DNA from: an uncultured Blautia sp.
GTDB taxonomy: Bacteria > Bacillota > Clostridia > Lachnospirales > Lachnospiraceae
Assembly (NCBI GenBank): GCA_900539525.1
Contig: UQCM01000070.1
Location: 1 to 14,504 of the forward strand
Length of the DNA stretch: 14,504 bases
Reading direction: 5' to 3'
The notes below the pieces were generated by a model. The model ran no database searches. It saw only the letters and a program-made list of their open reading frames with translations, and was not told where the DNA came from. A program made the translations under genes and the position numbers. Shown here piece by piece: positions 1 through 8,410 of this stretch. The stretch's first letter is position 1; each line of letters begins with the position of its first letter.

Positions 1-10
1 CTCGCCCTAT

Positions 11-68
11 AGATTTATAAAATTTGCCTCCGGTGAGCAAGCTCCCCAAGGCAAAGATTTATAAATCT
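11..68. repeat. Long imperfect palindrome (REP-like hairpin)
   Basis: Three nested inverted segments form one hairpin. The outer arms are 11 bp (AGATTTATAAA and TTTATAAATCT), the middle arms 7 bp (TTTGCCT and AGGCAAA), and the inner arms 7 bp with one mismatch around a 2-nt loop (GGTGAGC-AA-GCTCCCC). It has no T-tract on either side, so it does not look like a terminator, and it lies beyond the ROK terminator. The form suggests a dispersed extragenic palindrome or the end of a miniature element. Only one copy is visible here. Confidence 0.6.
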
Positions 69-88
69 GCATGACTCTGAACAGTTAC

Positions 89-122
89 AAAAAAAAGAGA
101 CTTCATTCTCTGAAATCTCTTT
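89..122 (-). terminator. Rho-independent terminator of the ROK gene
   Basis: Read on the minus strand, AAAGAGATTTC pairs with GAAGTCTCTTT (11 bp, one G-U pair) across a 7-nt loop and runs into eight T residues. It sits about 35 nt after the ROK stop codon, which makes that gene monocistronic. Confidence 0.85.
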
Positions 123-157
123 GTTACTTTTATCGCTTTATGTATTACGTGCACATT

Positions 158-1285
158 CTATATATGGCTGATAAATTCTTCAATTACACTCTGTGCCGCA
201 CCCAGAGCCGCTGCTCCAACACGATAATTGCATGCTTTGATAAAGTCCCCATCTTCCTCAAACGTATTTCTTTCAAAAACCTTTTGCCTGATACCTGGAA
301 GATGTTCCTGTACATAGCTTCCCACATATCCTCCAAGAACAACATCGCAGTCCAGGATCATGTGGATATTATTTACTGCCAGAGCCAGATTTGTGGTGTA
401 TTCCTCCCACATCCCGACTGCTTCCTCTTCTCCTTTTTTCAGTGCGGCAAAGAAGAGATCAAGTTTCCCGTGAAAGGCATCAGACAACAGCCGGGCTGAG
501 CAATAAGCATCCAGACATCCGTCCTTTCCGCAATAACATTGTTTTCCACCCGGGACTATCGTCATGTGTCCTGCTTCCCCACAGCGAAAGTTTCTGCCAT
601 GCATCAGACGATCCTGTTCAAACACGGCTCCTCCCACGGTATTGCTTAAGGAAAGATAAAAGAAAGGTTCCTTACTGGTTCCGTTGATTCCCTCCGCATA
701 AGCACCGGCATTCGCATCGTTAAAAAAGCTGCATGGATAGTCAAAATATCCGCTCACTCCGGAAAAAGGCAAATCCCTCACATCCAGCGCATGCGAGTAC
801 GTGATCTCCTTTCTCTGTAAATCCACAATACCCGGAAACGCAATTCCGATCCCCAGGATCTTCTCCCTTTCCTGTACACAGCCCTCCAGAAACTGTTCCA
901 GTCTCCGGTTAAGCCCGCGATAATACATTTCCTCATTCTCATAAGGAAACTGGCTTCTGTCATATTTCAGAATTTCCCCTGTAAGGTTCACCAGCATCAT
1001 GCCCACATGATTCCTGGTAATATCAAGCCCCACAGCCACACAGTAATCTTCTGCCACAGCCAGAGCTTTGGCCCGTCTTCCCCCCGTGGACTCCAGTTCC
1101 CCTGTCTCCCTGATCAGGCCTCGCTCCAGCAGCTCCTTCGTATTCTGCGTGACCGTCGGCAGACTGATCTTCAGAGCGTATGAAATATCCGGATTGGACA
1201 CGGTACCATGCTTGAGGATATACCGGAAGATACGATTCCGGTTCGTCTTTTTTACCTCTATATTTGTAATCTGTCTGTTCGCCAT
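158..1285 (-). CDS. ROK-family transcriptional repressor (NagC/XylR type)
   Basis: This is a 375-residue sugar-sensing DNA-binding protein. Residues 15-70 form a winged helix-turn-helix (HGTVSNPDISYALKISLPTV, then a wing with GGRRAKAL). The ROK sugar-kinase-like fold follows, with NDAN near residue 189, EAGH at 237-240 and the structural zinc site CYCGKDGC at 250-257. The ATG at 1285 was chosen over an in-frame ATG 17 codons upstream because AGGGG lies a good distance before it and the promoter -10 ends only about 37 nt upstream; the longer start would fall upstream of the transcript. Proteins of this family usually bind a sugar or sugar phosphate and release DNA. The target pathway is not visible, since the gene ends near the left edge and is closed by a terminator. 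Autoregulation is inferred from the palindrome at 1300-1312. Confidence 0.9.
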   Translation of the reverse strand: MANRQITNIEVKKTNRNRIFRYILKHGTVSNPDISYALKISLPTVTQNTKELLERGLIRETGELESTGGRRAKALAVAEDYCVAVGLDITRNHVGMMLVNLTGEILKYDRSQFPYENEEMYYRGLNRRLEQFLEGCVQEREKILGIGIAFPGIVDLQRKEITYSHALDVRDLPFSGVSGYFDYPCSFFNDANAGAYAEGINGTSKEPFFYLSLSNTVGGAVFEQDRLMHGRNFRCGEAGHMTIVPGGKQCYCGKDGCLDAYCSARLLSDAFHGKLDLFFAALKKGEEEAVGMWEEYTTNLALAVNNIHMILDCDVVLGGYVGSYVQEHLPGIRQKVFERNTFEEDGDFIKACNYRVGAAALGAAQSVIEEFISHI

Positions 1286-1299
1286 ACTAAAACCCCTAT

Positions 1300-1312
1300 A
1301 CTTTATTAAAGT
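1300..1312. promoter_or_regulatory. Candidate ROK operator (6-1-6 palindrome)
   Basis: ACTTTATTAAAGT is a perfect inverted repeat with a single central base. It lies just after the expected transcription start of the ROK gene and before its ribosome binding site. A related half (ACTAAAG on the minus strand) overlaps the -10. The position suits a repressor that shuts off its own promoter; binding by this ROK protein is inferred. Confidence 0.5.
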
Positions 1313-1321
1313 GTTTTCTTT

Positions 1322-1350
1322 AGTATAGCATTTCACCTTTTTCTTTTCAA
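1322..1350 (-). promoter_or_regulatory. Sigma-A promoter of the ROK gene
   Basis: On the minus strand a -35 TTGAAA (1345-1350) and a -10 TATACT (1322-1327) are separated by exactly 17 bp. The bases before the -10 (TGC) also make an extended -10. The expected start is near 1315. Confidence 0.85.
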
Positions 1351-1354
1351 GCCC

Positions 1355-1381
1355 AAAAAAGGTAACTATTCATGACCTTTT
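1355..1381 (-). terminator. Likely terminator of the mrp-like operon
   Basis: On the minus strand AAAAGGT pairs with ACCTTTT (7 bp) across an 11-nt loop, ending in a run of six T. It begins about 22 nt after the stop of the last operon gene and ends just before the ROK -35 box. The stem is A/T-rich, so termination may be partial. Confidence 0.6.
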
Positions 1382-1403
1382 GACCCTGGCATCATCATAA
1401 GAC

Positions 1404-3476
1404 TTACCAGAAAATCAGATAGATCAGCGTCAGACAAAGTCCGATTCCAAACAGCATCAGGCCAAAGGAAAGGCTCCTCTGTATGATCCGGTGGGACTCC
1501 CTGAGTTCTTCGTTCTTAACTGCAAGGAAATGAACGTAATCCCTGTCTTCCTTTCCGTCGCGGTGCAGGATGCGGTTTCTCACCTTCTGGCAATAGTTCA
1601 GCAGCCGTCCCACGGTAAAGGTAAACGCATTCCCCTCCGGCAGCTCGTACGGCAGCGGACTGTCTCTGTAGATCGTCTTTCTGAGGAGAACCACCACCAT
1701 CAGATCCGGCATACTGTCAAAGATCCTGCACACCACCCTGCTGACAAAGGGCAGAAAGCCAAGCAGGATGGGCCGGTAGATCAGCTCCTCCAGATCCAGC
1801 CATGCCGGCCACCGGTTCCGGTAGATGCGCTGTCCAGATGATGTCTTCTCCATCAGTGGACCGCGGATGATAAAGGCATATACCAGAATACCGATCAGAA
1901 TGGAAATCCCTGCACCGGAGAGATTCTTCAGACTGAAATATGCCACCCGGTGACCCGCTTCCTCCAGGTGCATCAGCCCCTGTCCAAGCGCAGCCGCACG
2001 GTCCATGATCCCATGGGGAAACAGTCCCCAGATCAGTAGTAGCACTGCACTGACCGTCAGCGCAAAACCGCTCTCCGCATTCATATACTTCTTCATGCTG
2101 TCATATTTCTTCTGAAGCTCCCTGTTCTCATTCTCTTCCAGGAAAACAGCCACGAACAGCTTCGTCATATAGGCAACGGTCAGACCTCCGCTGAACAGGA
2201 AAATATACTCCACGGCACGCATGATCCAGCCGCCTCCATACTCCACGATACTCTCATGAAGCAGTGTCTTGCTGACATAGCCTCCAAACATGGGGATTCC
2301 GGCGATCGCCAGCGCACCAATGAGAAAGATTCCTTTCAGCAGCGGCTTTTTCCTTCCAAAGCCCCGGATCTTATTCAGATCCAGCGCATGGGCATTCATG
2401 AAGATCACACCGGCTGCCAGGAAGAGCACCAGCTTGATCATGGAATGATTCACCATATGCAGCAGTGTACCGTGTACTGCCAGCGCATTCTCTTCCCCGA
2501 GAAGCCCCTGCATTCCAACACCCACCAGGATAAATCCGATCTGCGACATGGAAGAGCAGGCCAGAGTCCGCTTCAGATCAATGGAGAATACAGCAAGCAG
2601 CGCACCGCCGAACATCGTCAGAACACCCACAGCCAGAATCAGTGCACCCCAGGATGCATCATGCAGGAACAGATTGCTGCTGACTACCAGAATGCCGAAT
2701 ACACCCGTCTTCGTCAGAATTCCCGACAGCAGCGCGGATGCCGGTGCAGGTGCCACCGGATGTGCCTTCGGAAGCCAGATGTGAAGCGGGAACGCTCCCG
2801 CCTTTGCCCCGAAGCCCACCAGCAGACACACACCTGCCGTATACAGCAGCCTCTTATTTTCATACCCCGCGGCTGCCGCAGGCAGTTCAGAAATTGTCAG
2901 TGTCCCCAGCGCATGATAGAGCAGGAACAGACCCATGAGCATCACCATTCCCCCGATCACCGCCACCGCCAGATAGGTGGCAGCCGCCCGCAGAGAAGGC
3001 TCATTTTCTTCCTGCGCCACCCATACGTAGGAGGTAAAGGACATCATTTCAAAGAAAATAAAGGTGGTATACAAATCTGCGGAAAAGAATACCCCGATCG
3101 TTGCCCCCAGCGTCAAGAGCTGAAACAGATAAAAGCGGTTTCTGTTCTTATGGTGTGTAAAATATTCCCTGGACAGAATCGTCGCCATCATCCACATCAA
3201 CGCAGCGATCATTCCATAGATCATCCGGAAACCGTCCAGTGTAAAATGCAGTCCGAACCCGCAGATCCCCGGAATCGTAAGAGTCTCCTCTATCCCTGCT
3301 GAGATCCTGCCGCCTGAACCTGCAGCCAGCAGAAGCATCAGTACAAACTCCATGATTACCACAAGATCTGCCAGATAATCGCGCCATTTCTCATTTCTTC
3401 TTCCCACTGCATAGCAGACCAGTCCGCCGAGAAAAGGGTAGAAGACAAGTAATGCCAGACCCGTATTGATATTCAT
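1404..3476 (-). CDS. Antiporter-like membrane subunit, HyfB/NuoM class, 690 aa
   Basis: This is the last and longest gene of the operon, a polytopic membrane protein of the proton-conducting transporter family (NuoL/NuoM/NuoN, MrpA/MrpD, HyfB). The ion-path residues are present: Glu143 in FFEMMSF, Lys225 in GFGAKAGAFPLH, Lys256 in GILTKTG and Lys403 in GGYVSKTLL. The motif AHPVAPAPASALLSG places it with the HyfB/MrpD/NuoM class. The core covers about residues 1-430. The extra 250 residues add membrane segments, a long charged cytoplasmic stretch (about 590-660) and a final helix at 668-690, so the length fits HyfB/HycC rather than MrpD. The start follows AGGGGG by about 8 nt and lies 16 nt after the preceding gene. 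It probably forms one ion channel of the Mrp-like complex. No hydrogenase subunits lie nearby, so a formate hydrogenlyase role is not supported. Confidence 0.88.
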   Translation of the reverse strand: MNINTGLALLVFYPFLGGLVCYAVGRRNEKWRDYLADLVVIMEFVLMLLLAAGSGGRISAGIEETLTIPGICGFGLHFTLDGFRMIYGMIAALMWMMATILSREYFTHHKNRNRFYLFQLLTLGATIGVFFSADLYTTFIFFEMMSFTSYVWVAQEENEPSLRAAATYLAVAVIGGMVMLMGLFLLYHALGTLTISELPAAAAGYENKRLLYTAGVCLLVGFGAKAGAFPLHIWLPKAHPVAPAPASALLSGILTKTGVFGILVVSSNLFLHDASWGALILAVGVLTMFGGALLAVFSIDLKRTLACSSMSQIGFILVGVGMQGLLGEENALAVHGTLLHMVNHSMIKLVLFLAAGVIFMNAHALDLNKIRGFGRKKPLLKGIFLIGALAIAGIPMFGGYVSKTLLHESIVEYGGGWIMRAVEYIFLFSGGLTVAYMTKLFVAVFLEENENRELQKKYDSMKKYMNAESGFALTVSAVLLLIWGLFPHGIMDRAAALGQGLMHLEEAGHRVAYFSLKNLSGAGISILIGILVYAFIIRGPLMEKTSSGQRIYRNRWPAWLDLEELIYRPILLGFLPFVSRVVCRIFDSMPDLMVVVLLRKTIYRDSPLPYELPEGNAFTFTVGRLLNYCQKVRNRILHRDGKEDRDYVHFLAVKNEELRESHRIIQRSLSFGLMLFGIGLCLTLIYLIFW

Positions 3477-3492
3477 CTTCTCATCCCCCTCT

Positions 3493-4968
3493 CTACTGCA
3501 TCACAGACGCCACGGATTCCAGTGCACGGAGCACCGGCTGCGGATGAAGCCCGAAAGCAGCCATCGCCGCCACAAACACTGCCAGCGGCAGAAGCATCAT
3601 CCAGTTCGGATCCTTTACGTCACGAATAGCTGTATCATCAAAACCTTTTCCCGGGAAAAATGCCCGGACAGAAATGGTCATCATATAAATCGCCGTCAGA
3701 AGTGCCGAGATCAGCAGTGCCGCCACACCGGCATAAGCCAGAGGGCTTCCGCTCTCCACCGCAGCCTTCGCCAGATTCCATTTACTCACAAAACCGCAAA
3801 GTCCCGGAACTCCCATCAGGGCGAAACCGGAGATCGTAAATACCAGAAATATCTTCGGCATCTTCCAGCCCAGTCCTCCGAGCTCATGGATATAGTTTTT
3901 CCCTGACTTGTACATCACGGCACCGGCACAGAAGAAGGAACAGATCTTCATTACCGCATGGAATACCATATGACTGAGCGCCCCCACCAGTCCCAGCGGA
4001 GTCATCAGCACGGCGCCAAACAGGATGTAGGACAGATTGCTGACTGTAGACCAGGCCAGTCTTCTCTTGATATGGGTCTCCTTCAGTGCGCGGCTGCAGC
4101 CGTATACGATCGTAATGATCACCAGCACCATAACCACCGTCTGTGCCCAGGTCCCCTTCAGAAGCTTTGTTCCGAAGCTGTAGTAAGTCACACGTATGAT
4201 GGTAAAGGCTCCCGCCTTTACCACAGCCACCGCATGAAGCAGTGCCGTTACCGGCGTAGGTGCCACTCCTGCCTTCGGCAGCCAGGAAGAAAACGGCCAC
4301 ATCGCCGCCTTTACCGAAAATCCGCAGAAGCACAGCACGTAGATCACCAGAAGCAGATTCGTCCTGTCCCCCAGCTTTGCCATATCCATAACACCGCCGG
4401 GCACAAATACGGAGGTGGTCCCATAGGTCAGGACAAAGATCATGCCGATAAATGCAAAGGCTGCGCCTCCTAAAGAGTAATACAGATAGGTACGGCTCGC
4501 CAGGATCGCCTCCCTCGAAAGGGTATGCATGATCAGCGGCAGCGTCACCAGCGTCAGCATTTCATAGAAGAAATACATGGTCAGGATATCCTCCGCCAGT
4601 GCAATTCCCAGTGTCACCCCATAGGTCATGACATAAAACATAAAGAAATACTTTTCATGCCCCTCATGCTTCATATATTCAAAGGAATACAGGGTAGCCA
4701 GCGGCCAGAGCGAAGCCAGGATACCTGCAAACACCATGCCAAGCCCGTCCAGCCGGAAGCTGATACTCAGATTTCCGGTAAACCGGAACAGGACAAAGGT
4801 TTCCTGCGGCGGATTCAACAGCATAAAGAGAGTCAGCACAGAGGTCAGCAGAACCATGAACTCAATATAGACCATCATCCATGTTCTCTTCTGAAAAGGT
4901 ATGAAAGGAACCAGCACACCTGCCAGGATGGGCAGCAGTACTGCGATCACCATAATATTTGCATTCAT
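3493..4968 (-). CDS. Antiporter-like membrane subunit, NuoL/MrpA class, 491 aa
   Basis: This polytopic proton/cation translocating subunit has about 14 predicted helices. The conserved charges are Glu136 (FFYEMLTL), Lys220 (GFSVKAAMWPF), Lys251 (VVKAGAF) and Lys396 (CGFVSKWNL). The segment APTPVTALLHAVAVVKAG, with a His in the TM7-TM8 region, is the NuoL/MrpA signature, unlike the HPVAP-PASAxLSG signature of its two neighbours. The usual FPxHxWLP motif reads WPFSSWLP here, so that His is replaced by Ser. A GAGAGGAA ribosome site precedes the ATG, and the gene begins 13 nt after the preceding one. It may substitute for the antiporter half of MrpA, which is otherwise missing. The subfamily call comes from motif reading, not from a tree. 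Confidence 0.88.
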   Translation of the reverse strand: MNANIMVIAVLLPILAGVLVPFIPFQKRTWMMVYIEFMVLLTSVLTLFMLLNPPQETFVLFRFTGNLSISFRLDGLGMVFAGILASLWPLATLYSFEYMKHEGHEKYFFMFYVMTYGVTLGIALAEDILTMYFFYEMLTLVTLPLIMHTLSREAILASRTYLYYSLGGAAFAFIGMIFVLTYGTTSVFVPGGVMDMAKLGDRTNLLLVIYVLCFCGFSVKAAMWPFSSWLPKAGVAPTPVTALLHAVAVVKAGAFTIIRVTYYSFGTKLLKGTWAQTVVMVLVIITIVYGCSRALKETHIKRRLAWSTVSNLSYILFGAVLMTPLGLVGALSHMVFHAVMKICSFFCAGAVMYKSGKNYIHELGGLGWKMPKIFLVFTISGFALMGVPGLCGFVSKWNLAKAAVESGSPLAYAGVAALLISALLTAIYMMTISVRAFFPGKGFDDTAIRDVKDPNWMMLLPLAVFVAAMAAFGLHPQPVLRALESVASVMQ

Positions 4969-4981
4969 TTCCTCTCCTCCT

Positions 4982-6508
4982 CTACATCAATATCTCTGCG
5001 ATCCGGCTGATACAGGAAATCAGCGGATCCGGAAAAATTCCCGGCAGAACGGACAGTGCGGCAAGCACGATCAGCACAAGCAGCATCCCCATGGGCGGCT
5101 CCTGCTTTTCTGCCGTATTCTGTTCAAACTTCTCCCCGGGGAAAAATCCCTGCATCGTCAGCGGTAACAGATAGCCCGCGGTAAGGAGCGCACTGACAAG
5201 CAGCACCACAGGACCAAGCCACCCGAATACTCCCACATCCGCTCCGAGTGCACCCTGGGCCAGATACCATTTGCTGATAAATCCGCTGGCAGGCGGAATA
5301 CCGATCAGCGCCAGGGAAGCGAAGGTATAGCACATCATCGTCTTCGGCATCTGTCTGCCGATGCCCGTAAGCTCCTCCACTCTGGTCTTCCCGCACTGAA
5401 AAATAAAAATTCCGGCCGTCAGAAACAGGGCAGATTTGATAAACGCATGGAACACCGTATGCAGCAGTGCACCCGTCAGTCCATCCGGTGAAAGCAGCGA
5501 CAGACCAAACAGAATATACGAAACCTGACTGACTGTGGAATAGGCAAGCCTCTTCTTAAGCACCGGCTCACGAAAAGCCAGCAGCGAGCCCATGAATACC
5601 GTCATAAGTGCCAGCGTCATCCACGCGGTCTGCACCCAGGTACCGCGCAGAAATCCGGGCCCGACGATATAATACACGACACGGATCACAGCCAGTACAC
5701 CGGACTTTACGATGATGCCGGACAGCACAGCGGAAGCCGGTGACGGTGCCACCGGATGAGCGGACGGAAGCCAGGCATGAAGAGGAAACATCCCCGCCTT
5801 TGCCCCGAACCCGATCAGCATACAGAAGACAGCAGCCAGAAGAATCCCCTGATGTCCAAGAGCAGCTGCCGTATTCAGCGTCCCTCCTGCTGTAAACGTC
5901 AGACTGTCGCAGTACCGGTACAAAAAGAAGATTCCGAAAAGTCCCAGATATGCGCCGCACATAGAGTAAAACAGATATTTCAATGCTGCCATGATCGCCT
6001 CTCTGGAGCGGTTATGCAGAACCATCGGCATGGACGCCAGCGTCATCATCTCATAGAAGAAATACAGCGTTACCAGATTTCCTGCAAAATCCAGGGCCAC
6101 CAGAATCCCGTATACCAGAAGATACAGTCCGAAAAACCGCTTTTCTCTTCCCTCATGCTCCATGTAGACAAAGGAGTAAAAGCCCACCAGCACCCATACA
6201 ATGCTTACGACAGTGACAAAAAGACTTCCCACCTCATCGACACAGAAAGAAATCGGAATATTGTCCATCAGCCAGAACAGAGTAATGCTCCCGGCACCGC
6301 CCCATGCAGCCCACAACGCGGCCGCTGCGGAAACCAGCAGCACGATCCCCGTAAAAAGATGGATCCGGCGTCTCCCCTTTTCATCCGGCTGCCTCTCATC
6401 TGCTCCTGACTGACGCGATATCTTTACATGTTCAAAGAAAGAGGAAAGCAGCAGAAAAATCCCTGCCAGCGACGGCAGAAATACCGGCAATAATAATAAA
6501 CCATCCAT
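4982..6508 (-). CDS. Antiporter-like membrane subunit, MrpD/NuoM class, 508 aa
   Basis: This polytopic membrane subunit belongs to the proton-conducting transporter family. The key residues are Glu153 (FFYEMMTL), Lys237 followed by FPLHAWLP (GFGAKAGM), Lys268 (GIIVKSGVL) and Lys413 (SGFISKWYL). Between the first and second helices (about residues 27-50) lies an unusual highly charged loop with ADERQPDEKGRRR. The start is supported by AGGAGGAAAGG upstream and lies 12 nt after mrpD. It shares the block AHPVAPSPASAVLSG with the 690-residue subunit and the YxxHEGxEKxFF block with the 491-residue subunit, so the three downstream subunits look like divergent relatives. The expected role is one of four parallel ion channels in the complex. 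Confidence 0.88.
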   Translation of the reverse strand: MDGLLLLPVFLPSLAGIFLLLSSFFEHVKISRQSGADERQPDEKGRRRIHLFTGIVLLVSAAAALWAAWGGAGSITLFWLMDNIPISFCVDEVGSLFVTVVSIVWVLVGFYSFVYMEHEGREKRFFGLYLLVYGILVALDFAGNLVTLYFFYEMMTLASMPMVLHNRSREAIMAALKYLFYSMCGAYLGLFGIFFLYRYCDSLTFTAGGTLNTAAALGHQGILLAAVFCMLIGFGAKAGMFPLHAWLPSAHPVAPSPASAVLSGIIVKSGVLAVIRVVYYIVGPGFLRGTWVQTAWMTLALMTVFMGSLLAFREPVLKKRLAYSTVSQVSYILFGLSLLSPDGLTGALLHTVFHAFIKSALFLTAGIFIFQCGKTRVEELTGIGRQMPKTMMCYTFASLALIGIPPASGFISKWYLAQGALGADVGVFGWLGPVVLLVSALLTAGYLLPLTMQGFFPGEKFEQNTAEKQEPPMGMLLVLIVLAALSVLPGIFPDPLISCISRIAEILM

Positions 6509-6520
6509 AACCCTTTCCTC

Positions 6521-8032
6521 CTATGCAAACATCTTCAGCCCGTTTCCAATCAGCGTTACGATTGGTTCCGAACACAGGCCCAGAATCAGATTCAGTATGA
6601 TAAAACAAACCAGTGTAAAGGACTTTGCCGGCTCCTCCGTCATCTTCACATTCCGGAAATTCTTTTTCTTTGCCAGCTTCCTCTCCGGTGTATAGAGCCG
6701 GATCACCGTTTTCATAAAATAAACCGCATTCAGCACCGTGCTGATCGCCAGTGCGATCAGTGTAGGCATCATTTTTGCCATATTTGCCACTCCGACACCC
6801 GCCTGGGCAAACAGAAGCTTGGATATAAATCCCGCAAACATGGGGATACCTACCATAGACAGGGATCCTGCGGTAAATGCCGCCCCTGCCAGCTTGTTCC
6901 GGTAGCCTGCTCCCGTCAGATCAAAGAAATCCGTACTGTCTCCGGAAGCATCCGTGATTCCTGAGGCAGCCACGAACAGCAGCGCTTTTGTGGCTGCATG
7001 AGAGATGATATGATAAACACTGGCGATCACGCCTTCCGTGGTGCCAAGTCCGAATCCCATATAGATATAGCCAATCTGTGCCACCGAAGAATATGCGATC
7101 ATCCTGCGGATATTATTTTCCTTGATCGCACTGACAGAGCCCATGATCATACCCACGATACCAAAGACAAACAGCACATTGATCACCCGGCTGTCCCTTA
7201 CAATGTCAAAGCCGATGACCCGATAGAAGATCTTGACCAGCAGGAAAATATACCCCTTGGACACCAGTGAGGACAGGATGGACGCCGAGGAGACCGGAGA
7301 ATACCCGTAGGCATCCGGCAGCCAGGCATGAAACGGGAACAGGGCACTCTTGATGGCCAGTCCCACCGACATCAGTCCCACAGCAACCTGCAGCGGAATA
7401 TGATAGCTTCCATTTGCATGAAGCACCGCTACCTGCTGCTGAATATTGCTCATCAGCAGATGCCCGGTCAGATCATACAGAAAACAGATGCCCAGCAGCA
7501 GAAGACCGGAGCCCAGCAGACTCATGATCATATATCTGGTCGCCGCCTCCAGGGTACGCCCGTTCTGGCGGATCATGATCAGGCCGCAGGCTGAGATCGT
7601 ATTGATCTCCACAAAAACATAAGCGGTAAACAAGTCGTTCGTATAGATCAGAGCCAGCAGCGAGCAAAGGAGCAGATCCACCATAATATAGTAGAGATTC
7701 TGCTTCGTGTCCTCCAGCTCTTCCTCCCTCTCACGGATTCCTCCCAGCATACAGAGCAGCATGATAATGCAGAAAAACAGTGCCATGGCGGCTTCCAGTA
7801 TGCCGACACGGATCTCATTTCCCCATGGAGCCGGAAAATGTCCCATCGAGTACACATACTCCTGTCCTGTCCCCAGCACAAATCCCAGCACTGCTGCTGA
7901 CATGGCTCCGATCACTGTGATGACTGCCGCGTTCAGCCATTTTGCCTTCTTTCCGTCAAGAATGGAAGAAAGCGGGCCGGAAAACAGCGAAAGAATAATG
8001 GAAAAAAACGGTAAATTCTGTACAAATGCCAT
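6521..8032 (-). CDS. mrpD: MrpD-like Na+/H+ antiporter subunit D
   Basis: This 503-residue membrane protein follows mrpC directly, the normal C-D order of Mrp operons. The ion-transfer residues are Glu142 (YVFVEINTIS), Lys228 followed by FPFHAWLPDAY, Lys259 (SLVSKGY) and Lys405 (AGFISKLLF). FVEINTIS and the AWLPDAYGYSPVSS block are typical of MrpD rather than NuoL. The ATG at 8032 overlaps the mrpC stop as TGATG and has GGAGGG just upstream inside mrpC. A GTG one codon earlier is a weaker choice. The protein would exchange cytoplasmic Na+ (or K+) for external protons as part of the hetero-oligomeric complex. Confidence 0.9.
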   Translation of the reverse strand: MAFVQNLPFFSIILSLFSGPLSSILDGKKAKWLNAAVITVIGAMSAAVLGFVLGTGQEYVYSMGHFPAPWGNEIRVGILEAAMALFFCIIMLLCMLGGIREREEELEDTKQNLYYIMVDLLLCSLLALIYTNDLFTAYVFVEINTISACGLIMIRQNGRTLEAATRYMIMSLLGSGLLLLGICFLYDLTGHLLMSNIQQQVAVLHANGSYHIPLQVAVGLMSVGLAIKSALFPFHAWLPDAYGYSPVSSASILSSLVSKGYIFLLVKIFYRVIGFDIVRDSRVINVLFVFGIVGMIMGSVSAIKENNIRRMIAYSSVAQIGYIYMGFGLGTTEGVIASVYHIISHAATKALLFVAASGITDASGDSTDFFDLTGAGYRNKLAGAAFTAGSLSMVGIPMFAGFISKLLFAQAGVGVANMAKMMPTLIALAISTVLNAVYFMKTVIRLYTPERKLAKKKNFRNVKMTEEPAKSFTLVCFIILNLILGLCSEPIVTLIGNGLKMFA

Positions 8033-8409
8033 CACAATCCCTCCTTCTTCAGTCTGGTCGTGATCTCATCCAGATCCAGCGTATGATACCTGCGGTACAG
8101 ACGGATGGTAAGCGCCAGCATCAGAGCTGTCACCGAAACCGATACCACGATGCCTGTCAGCACCAGACCGCTGGGAATCGGATTGATATAAGCCTTCACG
8201 CTCTGCACACCGTTTGTCACGATCGGAGCCTTCCTGCCCGCCACATACCCTTTCAGGGCAAGAAACAGATACATCGCCGTATCCATGATATTCAGTCCGA
8301 TGATCTTTTTGATCAGATTCTTTTGAAGGAGCAGATTGGAGAACCCGATCCCGAACAGGATCATCGCCACCGCTTCTCCATAATTATTGAAAAGATTGGT
8401 AAGATTCAT
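8032..8409 (-). CDS. mrpC: MrpC/MnhC-like subunit (NuoK family)
   Basis: This 125-residue protein has three membrane helices and is related to NuoK. The first helix region carries AMILFGIGFSNLL, the second GLNIMDTAMYLFL, and the third NPIPSGLVLTGIVVSVSVTAL, which matches the family block DPLPQALVLTAIVI. The start at 8409 follows AGGAAAGGAG by 10 nt; a longer in-frame start would extend far into the preceding gene. It lies one base after the mrpB stop and overlaps mrpD by one base, so translation is probably coupled. In Mrp complexes MrpC packs between the MrpA C-terminal helices and MrpD. Confidence 0.92.
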   Translation of the reverse strand: MNLTNLFNNYGEAVAMILFGIGFSNLLLQKNLIKKIIGLNIMDTAMYLFLALKGYVAGRKAPIVTNGVQSVKAYINPIPSGLVLTGIVVSVSVTALMLALTIRLYRRYHTLDLDEITTRLKKEGL

Positions 8410-8410
8410 A

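Noticed and set aside
2256..3302. A 348-codon open frame on the plus strand opposite the 690-aa subunit
   Set aside because: It is the antisense shadow of a clear membrane protein. Its translation is rich in His, Gln and Arg with no domain. The same holds for the long plus-strand frames at 8552-9421 and 9809-10852.
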